Shown here piece by piece: positions 43,915 to 55,900 of a DNA stretch of 64,000 nucleotides (the first letter of the stretch is position 1; each line of letters opens with the position of its first letter). The translations under genes and the position numbers were made by a program. The notes below the pieces were generated by a model that saw nothing but the letters and a program-made list of their open reading frames with translations, was not told the origin of the DNA and did no database searches. This stretch comes from Diadema setosum (taxonomy: Eukaryota > Echinodermata > Echinoidea > Diadematoida > Diadematidae): positions 7,064,336 through 7,128,335 of the forward strand of contig NC_092690.1 of NCBI RefSeq assembly GCF_964275005.1, given 5' to 3'.

Positions 43915-44522
43915 ATATTTCAATTGTTCTCTGTAATTTCATACGTGCTCATAAAGTTCTTATAATTTTGTGGTACATACCCATGATATTTCAGATCCAA
44001 AACATGGTCAAATATTAGATGCCACATACCATAAAGTTTGAAAAACAAAAGTTATGTGAAAATAGCGTTTTTACCATATTTTTACGCATTTAAGTCCTTT
44101 TCAAATGAAAAATATCAGGCAAAAGTCAACCAAACCATACATTTCCTGAAAGGAAATTTACCAATCTTTGAGATAACATAAAAAATCTGGTTTCTTAGAT
44201 CATCCTAGCGTGTTCTAAGGGAAAGAATCTTGTCATAAGGTGTGAATATTGGCAATTGTACATCGTTCAAAATTCTCACCCACCGGTATATAAGTGTACA
44301 CATGTGTAGAGTATGTTTTTGAGTAGTACAATTACCAAGAACTTGTTTACATATACTTTCTTTACATACAAAATCATTCATGAGAAGTACAGTATGTTCT
44401 TTGGCCCATTTTGATAAAATAAAACTAGTTCTGTCAATGCACATGAACATTTGTACCTGTAGTTTGAACTGTGTAGCAATCAATTTATTTTCTTTTTTGA
44501 ACTTCGAAGCAATTTTTTTTTC
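43915..44522. other. Unassigned sequence
   Basis: AT-rich, with a 116-codon minus-strand frame lacking any recognised domain (44205-44555, which runs into the next repeat). No feature supported. Confidence 0.35.
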
Positions 44523-45623
44523 TATGCCTCCGCCACGAAGTGGTGCCGGAGGCATTATGTTTTCGGGTTATCCGTCCGTCCGTCCGTCCGTAATGAATAT
44601 TGTTGACAAGGTAACTATCAAAACCTGTTGAGGTATCCTAATGAGACTTGGCATGTATGTGTATTGGGGGTGAAGTTGTGCCTATCAACTTTTTGGTGCA
44701 CATGATCAAGGTCAAAGGTCAAAAGGTCAAGGTCAAATACATACAATTTCCATCATATCTATGAAATGCCTGAATATATATTCTTGAAACTTAGTGTGTA
44801 CATGTATTACAAAACTAAAATTCTCTGGTGAAAGTTTGGGTCATGAGGACAAAGGTCAAAAGGTCAAGTGAAAATATTAAAACTTCATTTTTTTTTCTCC
44901 GTACCTTGGAAATTGTTCAAGGTATCTTCATGGAAGATAGCATATACATGTACTGACTGACAGTGAATATCTAGAGAATGTAGGATTCATGGGATCAATG
45001 GTCAGGGGTCAAAGGTCAAGTGTAACACTTCAAAATTTTACTATTTCCTTCATGTAAATGCAATGCCAGCAGGATTATTTTTTTTTTTTACACTTTGTGT
45101 ATGCATGTGTATACAACCTAATAGAAATTCTCTGGAAATTTTTTTCTTTTTCTTTTTCTTTTTGCCTCAAAGGTCAAAAGGTCAAAGATTAAGTGAAAGT
45201 GCTGAACTAACTTTTTCCTCCATGTCTAGGAAGGGGCTCAAGTTACCTTAAAATTCACTACATATTTATGCATGTTCTGCCTGACAGTGATTATCTTATG
45301 CATTTTAGGGTCAAAGGCCAGATGAAAATGGTAACAATTTACTATTCAATATAGAACAATTGCACTTTTTCTCCATACCTTGAAAATTACTCAATGCATA
45401 ATATGTATGAATGGGTCAAAGTCAAGTTAAAGTCCTTAAATCCCCAAATACATGCTCTCCTATTCATCCAATTAAACCTAGGTCAGGGAAGGTGAACATT
45501 CAACACATTTGTGACAAACTAGTCATTTTAATATTTTGCCAATTTTGTGAAAACGTAATCACACATTGTCCACATGTACTATCTAGACCTATTAGGAGAA
45601 TCATGCATTATGGCGGAGGCATA
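44523..45623. mobile_element. Repeat with ATGCCTCCG hairpin end and AGGTCA arrays
   Basis: Starts with a hairpin (TATGCCTCCGCCACGAAGTG, then GTGCCGGAGGCATTATG), followed by CCGTCCGTCCGTCCGT, and ends with GCATTATGGCGGAGGCATA, the inverse of the start. The body is non-coding with AGGTCA repeats: DR1 spacing at 44709-44721 and 45006-45018, DR2 at 44853-44866 and 45171-45184. The end structure is familiar from interspersed repeats of marine invertebrates, but I cannot name the family. About 1.1 kb. Confidence 0.7.
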
Positions 45624-46995
45624 CCAGTCGCCATAGCGACATTTCAAGTTTAACAAGAATTGTTGTAAAACACAACAAATGAAAAAACAAAATCTACAGC
45701 GGGACCAGAAAGATTTCTTTGTCACTACTTGTAACCAGTTTGTGTTAATCCTGTGTTTTTGATGTGTAATGAGAGTCTACTACACATGGGAATCAGACTG
45801 AAATGTGACATATCAAATTATTTCTTTGACATCAAAATTCAGAGTCAAACAGTTTACAATGTATTTCGTTTGAAATGATGCACTGTTGTTGAACAATGAT
45901 CATGAACTATCATGAATAATACAGTAAATGTATTGTATATTACGGTACTTTTACATGTACATGTACAAATGAAAGTGTATAAAGTGAAGGCATTTCAAGA
46001 GCATGGAGAAACAACTGAAATATGCCTAATATTTTATCAACTATAGAACATTTAATTTCAGTTCCTTATGAGTACTTGGCGGCACAGAATATCCAACTTT
46101 TAAGACACTTATACTTATACATCTGAGGAATTATTTTGAACGTCCTTCGCAGAGTGACAACTTTTTCAACTCATTATTGACAGTTGGGAGTGGGATACTA
46201 GCTTTGAAACTTCCTTGGTAGTTGGTACAACATTAACAGTTTTACCATCATGGCCAAATTTTTATAATGAAGGCTTAAGAAGTAATGTGATTAAAAATGT
46301 TCAATTGATTATACATATGTTCAAATTACACTACTCGTAGTCCATTAAATTGTTTTCACTTTGCTGTATGCTCTTACTGTACATGAAATGATGAAGACTA
46401 CACAGTGTATTTAACAGTACATATATTGCACATGTAATGTATATGTACACTGTACATATATACATTTCAAAGTACAATAGTGATAAATTGATGTATTTCC
46501 TGACCACACCTCAACAGTGAAAAAAAAAATCAAACTGTACTTACCAATAATCAGCTGCCATAAACGTGGAAAAAAGTAAAGTCTACTACACTGTACAGCT
46601 GTATGTACAAAATGCATGTACAATGTTTTAATTTGGATTTGATTTGTAATATGGGGTTTAATCAAATTGCTAACATGTGAGTGTGTGTGTGTGCATGTGT
46701 TTGTGTGTGTTTGTGTGTGTGTGTGTGTGCACATGCGTGTATGCGTTTGTGTGTGTTGTGTGCATGGCCCACACATTTCCCAAGCATTATTTCACGCTGA
46801 TATCCCCCTTAAATGTTTGTGAATTAGAAACAAATAATTGTTGCTCGGTCAGACTGTCTTTTGATATGAATAGGCCTACTTATCTAATAATGTATATATA
46901 TGTGGAGCTACTATTTTGAGCAAATACAGGTATGGTTTGCAAAAAAAAAAAAGGATGATATAATTGGATATATATATATATATATATATATATAC
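45624..46995. other. Unassigned sequence with (GT)n
   Basis: AT-rich. A GT/TGTG tract lies at 46679-46765 and (TA)n at 46967-46994. No gene was recognised. Confidence 0.4.
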
Positions 46996-47242
46996 GAAGA
47001 GTTTGTTCGCAAAAACCGATAAGCCCATATTTGCCAAATGGAGATATTTGTGATTAAAGGTCAAGAAAAATAAAGAGAATAATAAGAAAATTTTTGCTTC
47101 TTTTGACCATAACTTCAAAAATGTACCTTTATATGTAGTGACCAATATATCATTTAAAAGGTATTATTTTGTACTCTGTAATCGAGACCGTACTTCAAAA
47201 TCTTCAAAAATGGACTTATCGGTTTTTGCGGACAAACTCTTC
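46996..47242 (+). mobile_element. MITE family A, copy inside a TA microsatellite
   Basis: GAAGAGTTTGTTCGCAAAAA begins it and TTTTTGCGGACAAACTCTTC ends it (33-bp inverted ends). The body matches 16208-16438. ATAT tracts lie on both sides (46967-46994 and 47246-47271), so it probably inserted into TA repeats. 247 bp, non-coding. Confidence 0.9.
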
Positions 47243-49651
47243 ATATTATATATATATATATATATATATATGCATATGCAGAAGGGCAGTTCAACCAAAA
47301 CTGTTCAAAAAATATTTCATCATACAATATCATGAATGAAGAATAATTGATGACAAAATTATTTCCTTTAATGAATATGATTGGCACAATCCCCCCCCCA
47401 AAAAAAAAAAAACACACACATATTGATCCCCTTTACCAACAATAACATCAACAAATCTTCCAACTTTTCTTGAGGTCCACACCTCACGACCTTCACAGAG
47501 TTCTTTGCAGTTTTATGTAGTGTTTGGACGTTAGAAGTGGCACATCACAAATCATACATTGGCGACACATCCACATCCACATCACATCACGAACATGACA
47601 AGGTCGAGGAAGTCAGCACTATCAAAGGAGTCAATGACAAGAAAACCCAAAAACAAAAACAGAAACGAAGCATTGCTCTGAGCATCTCACAATGAAATGA
47701 GCTAATGAGCTAATCCAGCTTAATTACGGTAAGATATAATTGCCTCCAATAATAACAAAACAGAGTTTACATTCCCCTATTCATATACAGGTCGTTTGGT
47801 AATAATCCACTTTGCATGAGTACCGATCGGCACAGAAAAAGTGATAATCAAGTTTATTCACTGTATCCATAGTCTCCGACACAAAAAGGATGATGTGACA
47901 ATTATGTCTGTTTTATCGAAAAAGACATTATCAAGGGAAACTGATACGAGTAGTGAAACTATCAAGGAAGAAAAAAAACATGAATCGGAAAAGTATTTCC
48001 GTCTAAACATATTTAGTTATCACTGGGGAGCTTTAGATATGTGATGGGAACGTTAGGACGACGGTTGCGCTCGTTGACCGTTCTCCTAAGTCTCCTACTG
48101 CGTCGTGTTGCAAGGTACCATTAGATTTCGTGAAGCCGCAGTCTTTCCAATGTAAAGTAGCCTCCTTATGTCCTTCGTTATCATGGCATCAAGCAGCAGA
48201 TTTCTGCGCCGTGAATTTGACCGGACGCTAAAATAGCAAAGACCGTCGTGAAAACTCAGACGACGCGAGATCGATTTTGATGAGCGGCTGTGCGTAGGCG
48301 CAGAACTTTTTTTTATTAAATATTCACCTCGCACAAATCTAATGTTTATAAATAAAACCCCAGAGAGGAACTAAATCCATTAATTTTCTTGAAAATGATA
48401 AGACCCAACCTCCTCTGGATCACTTAGCAAAGAAGAAAACCACTACGTGCATACGATCTCATTCATGCATACTAAACAAAACAGATAAGTTATCGTCATG
48501 AAAAGTTTCGTGTCGTTAGATATTGCCATGAGATATGTTGACTGAAGATTTCATGGTAATTGGCCATTGTTGAGATATCGTGCCCACAAAATCTGGTAGT
48601 TAATAAAGAATACAAAAGGGAGGATTCCGTACATATACCATAGGTAATACGCCGATAGCGTATCACCGAATAAAGAAGATAACTATTTAAAAAAATCAAA
48701 TCCATCGACCAAAAGATAAGAGCCAAGTGTTTTTGTTGTGTTGGTTCTTCTTTTTTCTTCCCGTTAACTGAAAATATTGAATAAAAAGGCATAAAATTAA
48801 TGGTCAAGTGACCACATACAACACATATGATTCCATCTATAAGACCTTTGACTCGCTTCTGGTTCCCTGATATCATTGATTTTAGGCTTTGAGGGAATGC
48901 ATGTTTTTATTGCTTACGTGGGTAAAGTTTTACTTTGTTCCAATAATTCAGAATATTATTGATATTGCCTTTCAAACAAGAGACAGCGCGATTGAAACCA
49001 ATACCAGAACTTTAGAAAATCAACTCAGTATTTTTGCATCAGACTACTCGAAATAACACGGTCTCGTCATCGGAAATGTACGATCTATTAAAAGCAAATA
49101 AACAAACAAACAAACAAACAAACAAACAAAACTGCAGAATTGAACCGATTCACCTCTTTTAAAATGCAGATCGTGTTGCCAGGACACCGATAGGATCTGT
49201 CGAGAAATATTGGGTAAATTGAACGAATTACAGTATTACCGAAACGCATTCTACTTAAACTTCTAAATAATTATATCACTATGTTGCATTCCTGCAGTAA
49301 CTTTGGTAATGATGTAATATTGCGTGAACGTTACCTAACTAAATTGAAATCTAATAGTGATGAGCATAAGACATCACTGTCTATTGAATTTTGGTGCCAT
49401 TCATGCGCAAAGACAAATGATTAAAAAATGATTAAGTGGAATTGGTTTAACTTTGACAGGTCAAAATCATACACGCTTCGTTAATAACAAAAAAATTATT
49501 TAAATTTTTAAACTTCCAGGCTAATCTGAATTTTCCTCCTGAGGAAAGTCGATTGCGACTACAGTAACATGGAAAACTCTTTGAGGAAAAAACAAAATTA
49601 TTTGAGAGGAAAACACGTTATGTATAGGTCCTACATTGTTAAATCTTGGCG
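47243..49651. other. Unassigned sequence 3' of the UGT gene
   Basis: An (AAAC)n run at 49099-49130. Small frames (47841-48044, 48095-48334, 48496-48876) have no recognised domain. The UGT 3' UTR should lie here. No AATAAA was seen close to the stop; one lies on the minus strand near 48907-48912. Confidence 0.35.
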
Positions 49652-49937
49652 CTAGCTAAGTTTGATTTTATCCTTTGAGCCTATACATTTCTTACACGCC
49701 CTAAATAGCCAACGAAGAGATACATAGAAAAACATAACAATAATGGATAGAACAAGGATCAAGAACCCAAACACATCGAACATGAAACTTTCAACAAAAC
49801 TGAGATCTTTAAAAGACGAGCTGAGGTGATCACCGCCATGTTTAATCACGTGTTCTACCCAGAATGCAGCGCGTTCCCGCGGTGGCATCGGTCGATCACG
49901 AAAGATGGCGGCCACACGTTTGGCATTCTTCGCATAC
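49652..49937 (-). CDS. UGT: UGT exon 4 (membrane anchor)
   Basis: 286 nt from acceptor AATCACAG|GTATGCG to TAG. Encodes YAKNAKRVAAIFRDRPMPPR, ERAAFWVEHVIKHGG, the hydrophobic helix FLILVLSIIVMFFYVSL, then basic RACKKC and the KIKLS end. The frame upstream of 49937 is intron. Confidence 0.95.
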
Positions 49938-52900
49938 CTGTGATTCGTCATCCAAATAAAAATGAAATAATAATGGGATATATACATAACACATATATAC
50001 ATGTATTATATATACTATATTACAAGAGATCCTTTCCAAGAGCTGCAATTCTTTTTTCGATAAAAAAAATGGGTCTTTTGACAGTAATATAGTCATTTAT
50101 GGTCGTCCCAAACAGTCAACTTTGCAGCTATATCAATTTTTGATTTTTTTTTTTTGTCCAAAAGGAACTACAGCCAGCAGGATCCGATCAGAAACCCCTG
50201 TTCATGCTTGATTGCACTTTGAGTCCAGAGTTTAGGCGAGACTTGCTCGCTTTCCTATCTGTGTATATCTTGCAAGATGACCTAGATAATTACTAGATTA
50301 TGATCAGTGCAATATCTAAGTTTTATGCCTACAAACTCTTTGGACAAATTGAGGAAACCGGGGGATAATGTAAAGAGATAAAAAATCATTAAAGAAAAAT
50401 ACACACGAAAGTCACAGAAACTAGTCACTAAAATCTTTTTACGAGCTGTATACTACAGTGTCACAAACATTTGCTCTTCCATAAGGTGCTAAATCCACAA
50501 AATCCAATAAAATATTACTTATTTTGAAAATGAGTGTAGACACGAAGATTTTTTATGAGGCACATTTTCTTTCTCCCGTAAAGGGGTAATATTATAGGAC
50601 ATAAAGTCGTTAAATTTTTATGAGAACACTAAAGAGAAACATTTGAAATGAAAATCCTTTAAAAAATCAGGGAGGTGTTACAGAGATGGAGTGGCAACTC
50701 TTCGTAATTCATGCAAGCACATGTTTGGGTTCAAGGCGTTACAATGGGATGTCTACCATTCCACTACGCTTTTAAGTCATGCTGGGCACCGCTTTAGTTG
50801 CAAGACGAAGTTCGGAGACGAAGAACGCACTTCACCTTTCGCTGAATTACAAGCTTTATTTCACCGTAAAATTTTAAATGAAATACTCAATTTGATTTAG
50901 AATAGTTTAGGAAAGAATTCAATATTATAAACATGTATTTCTAGTTTCTTCGTTATGCCCAAATCGAAATGAAATGAAAATTAGGCCCTCTTAAGAACCT
51001 TATATTTTTCTATAATGCATTTCCGCGTGTTAGTTTTTTATCTTTTAATCTGGGATATTTTGATCTGTCAAATAAAGTACACTGCGCTGCAATTTGATTC
51101 GCTCCTCCAATTCAAGGTACACAAATTCATTGTTGCCATCACATTGAAAGAGAGAGCGAATTGCAGTAGGGGCAAGTATTTCTAGATGTGAGAGCGCTAG
51201 TCCCGATTATTGATGCTCTCTTTTTTTCAAAGCACATGGGTGACACCTGTAGTTCAAAGCATAACTTCTCCGCGGTGCCGCGCATGACTTCGAAGGAGAG
51301 CAGTAGTTGTCTCTCCATCTCTAGCACCTCCCTGAAAAAAAATTTTCCTTATCATCAAAAGTGATTTCGAAGCCTTTGGAAAGCAACTCTTTCTTTTGAG
51401 TGGTAATATTGTCATCAAGTGTATACCATCATCACTCTTCAGTGTAATTATGTTTTGTAACTACAATTCTCCTTCATCATTATCCTATACATTGCCTATT
51501 GCCTTTTCACGTGCATACTTTCACCATGATAAGTTATGTCCAGGTCATATCAGTTAAACACGCATTCAAATGCAAATACAGATCATTTGTTACACCTTTT
51601 GAAGTAAAGCGATTATACATTGTATTTTTTTATAACAGCATATTCAGTTGGTATTCACGTAATACATACATTCTTGGGATATCTACTTTCTATAGATAGT
51701 TAAGGTGGGGATTCAGGTTTTTACATTTGAACCACTTACAGATTTGTATATGATATAGTAAAGGGCACACAATACTCAGAAGAATTTGAAGTTTACTTGA
51801 AAATTGGTTTTGAGATTGCTAAGATCATGAAAAACATATCAAAGGAAAACGTTTCTGATAAAAAAGGTGGGTCCCACCTTTCATTAGGACCTCTTTGTTT
51901 TGGGATATCTAAGTTATTTCAAAACCGATTTTCATCAAATAAACTTCTAATTCCTCTTAGAATTGAATGCTCTTTCAAATTTCTTACAGATAGTTTTATA
52001 ATTAAAAAAAAGAATGAAACCTAACTCCTGATCTTAACCAAAACTGTACCAGTCCTTTAAGAGAATCATACGTACTTTTCGTTATCTAAAACTTCCCTGA
52101 GCGAGGACAGAACCACATCCGTAGCCAGCGTCATCTTGTCGATTGTAACCCCAAGTCCCCGGGCCTTCACCCGCGCACCAGTGTCATGTTGGTCCCCCAT
52201 GAGTGGGATGACCACCGTCGGTACACCGTGGTAGGCGAGCTCGTTCAGACCGTTGTTACCACCGTGAAACATGAAGACCCTCGTCTTATTGTGACCTAAT
52301 AAAGAAATATGACGGAAATGCTGGAATATGAGTGAAATTATGTATTCAGATGGTTATTAGTAAAGAAAGACGGTGATTCAGATAAGCATAATGATTGTAA
52401 TACATTATATTTTAGTCTTATTTCAGTTCAGTTCATGTACTATTAGAATTGTAGCGTTGTTGCGAGATTCCCTTCATCGTTTTTTTCTTTTTCTTATTCT
52501 TCTTCTCCTTCGTATGGCATAATGTCCCTGATTGATACTGTCTGCTGACTATTGAAAGTCTTGTGGAATGAACCACAATGGATTTCCATCATTTGCGCGA
52601 TTTTCTTGTGTAAGTAGGTCGATAGACTACTCCACTGGGTTAGCATCCTGCTCTCTAAGGTGAATGAATGAAATATGATCCCTTTCGTGAATGAGTTGCG
52701 ACACTCTCACACATCTTTACAACGGCGTAGCCAGGATTTCATCTTAGGGGGGGCGGTTAGTGTGCGAGGGAGCGAAGCGACCGAGCCCGAGCGAGCGGAG
52801 CGATCGAGGGGGGGAGGGTGTGGGAGGGGGGTGTCCCCCCTCCCACGGTAAGAACTTTTTGCATTTGGATGTTGTAAATGGTGCAATTTGACGCATGTTT

Positions 52901-55900
52901 TTGCGCGTTTTATCGATGTAGATTATTATTGAACAATTTGCCTATAAAATGGTATAATTTAGATACACTTCTTGTATTAATTCTTTTCACTGAATCGCAT
53001 GAACGCGACTGAACACGAGCGAGCGGAGCGAGCGAGGGGGTAGGGGAGGGTGTGGGAGGGGGGTGTCCCCCCTCCCACGGTAAGAACTTTTTGCATTTGG
53101 ATGTTGTAAATGGTGCAATTTGATGCATGTTTTTGCGCGTTTTATCGATGTAGATTATTATTGAACAATTTGCCTATAAAATGGTATAATTTAGATACAC
53201 TTCTTGTATTAATTCTTTTCACTGAATCGCATGAACGCGACTGAACCCGAGCGAGCGGAGCGAGCGAGGGGGTAGGGGAGGGTGTGGGAGGGGGTGTCCC
53301 CCCTCCCACAGTAAGAACTTTTTGCATTTTGATGTTGCAAATGGTGCAATTTGATGCATGTTTTTGCGCGTTTTATCGACGTGAAACAGTCCCACTTGTT
53401 TATGGTAGCAGTTTATTTTGATGTAGATTATTATTGAACAATTTGCCGATAAAATGGTATAATTTAGATACACTTCTTGTATTAATTCTTTTCACTGAAT
53501 ATTATGATTGCGACTGAACCCGAGCGAGCGAAGCGAGCGAGGGGGTAGGGGAGGGTGTGGGAGGGGGGTGTCCCCCCTCCCAGAATAAGAACTTTTTGCA
53601 TTTTGATGTTGCAAATGGTGCAATTTGATGCAATTTTTTTTGCGTTTTATCGACGTGAAACAGTCCCACTTGTTTGAGGTAGCAGTATATTTTAGTGTAG
53701 ATTATCATTGAACAATTTGCCTATAAAATGGTATAATTTAAATACACTTCTTGTATTAATTCTGTTCACTGGATATCATGAACGCGACTGAACCCGAGCG
53801 AGCGGAGCGAGCGAGGGGGGAGGGGAGGGTGTGGGAGTGGGGTGTCCCCCCCCCCCCTCCCACGGTAAGAACTGTTTGCATTTTGATTTTGCAAATGGTG
53901 CAAATTGATGCATGTTTTTGCGCGTTTTATCGACGTGAAACATTCCCACTTGTTTAAGGTAGCAGTATATTTTAGTGTAGATTATTATTGAACAATTTGC
54001 CGATAAAATGGTATAGTTCAAATACACACTTCTTGTATTAATTCTTTTCACTGAATATCATGAACGCGACTGAACCCGAGCGAGCGAAGCGAGCGAGGGG
54101 GTAGGGGAGGGTGTGGGAGGGGGGTGTCCCCCCTCCCACGGTGAGAACTTTTTGCATTTTGATGTTGCAAATGGTGCAATTTGATGCATGTTTTTGCGTG
54201 TTTTAACGAGTTGAAACAGTCCCACTTGTTTAAGGTTGCAGTATATTTTAGTGTAGATTATTATTGCACAATTTGCCTATAAAATGGTATAATTTAAATA
54301 CACTAGTCTTCTTGTATTAATTCTTACACTGAATATCATGAACGCTGTCTGTTCAGCAATCAAACAGAAAACGCATGCACACGAGGGTGTAGATAGGGGC
54401 ATATCCCCTCCCACACGAAGGTGATTTCGCGTTTTCAGACCTGAAATTCAGCGATCTGGTGCAAATTTTTGGTGCAATACTTTTTCATCGAAGTGTTAAA
54501 ATCACGGAATTTAGCTCTTATTCCGAATGTGGACCATCTGTGCGTATGTATAAAGTCTAGTGAGGTAGAGCTTAGGGGAAGGGGGGATCCGGAGCTTTTG
54601 CGTTTTTAGAATTGAAATAAAGCGATCTGGGTATAGCCACAGTCTACTTCTTTGCATGGCGGGGGGGGGGGGCAGGGAGAAGGCGTGGGCGAGTGTTATC
54701 TCCACCCTTCCCTTCCGATGGAGCTTTTATCTTTTTAAGGTTGAAATTGAGATATCGCGTATATGCATATTTGATGGAATCAACATTTGAGAAATCACAA
54801 AAAAAAAAAAAATGATTGGGGGGGGGGGGCTGAGGGAGGAAAGGGTCTATTAAAAGGGGAAATTCCCCTTAAGGTACATGAGGGAACCTTCAGTTTTCGG
54901 AATATAAGTGATAAGTCTTGTGCACTCAGAATTATTCAGATTTTTTTTTGAAATCTAAAAAGTGTACTTATATAGCTAGGGAAATACGGTAGGCACAGAG
55001 GGGGAGGGTTTGGGAGGGGGATACCCCCTCCCAAGCACGAGAGATTTTGCATATTTTGAATTGAAATTCAACGATCTGGTGCACACTTTGAGTGAAATAT
55101 TAAAAAGATATACATCTTATTTGATGAAAGGTTGCAAAGGAGACCCGCTTCATGTGCATGCATACAGTATACACGCATTTTTTTTTCCACCTCCCAAATC
55201 CCCGGTCCAAATCTTAGGGGGGGCGACCGCCCCCATCGCCCCCCCCCCCCCCTGGCTACGCCAGTGCATCTTTAAGCCCATTATTGGTTTATTTATTCCA
55301 TTGCATGTAGTACAACGCTGCACCCGTGTGAGGAGGTCTATGATCTCATATAGGGATCAATGTACAGTGAACTCGCGTAATAACGAAGCCCTCGGGACCG
55401 TCAATTTTGTTTTTCGTTATGTGAAAATTCGTCATACTAAAAAGATTGAACAACTAGAACCGGAATTTGTCAACACTGACAAATTAGGTGATCCGATCTC
55501 TTCGAAAATCAATGATTTGAGTCCTGATCCAAATATTCATGACCATACAGGTTTCATCTGTGTTGACGGGACATTGGCCGTGTGATGTTTGGATTCTCAT
55601 TTAGAAAAGGGAGTGAGACCTGGCATCTTTGGTACCGAATTCCGTATACACTAACGGAAATACAGAATGAAGTATATTTGACCTTTGACCTCACTTTGCA
55701 CACCCAAGATGGCGTCTAAGCAAAAAGTAATTATTTTATGAAATGATTCTTGTAACATGGTCTTTGCGTGTGCAAAATATGGGAAAGATAGGACATGTAT
55801 TCACCAAGATACAGGATGAAACATTTATGACCTTTGACCCTAATTTACATACCCAAGATGGTGTCCGATCAAGTAGTTGTTATTTTATGAAATAATGTAC

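Noticed and set aside
52910..54051. Several 60-90-codon Pro-rich minus-strand frames with repeated PPTPSPTPSLAPLARVQS
   Set aside because: They are translations of the tandem array in element H; the repeated frame follows from the repeated DNA.
55010..55585. 191-codon plus-strand frame
   Set aside because: It runs across the right end of element H, its 8-bp duplication and the start of the pogo-like element, so it cannot be an old gene; no domain is recognisable.
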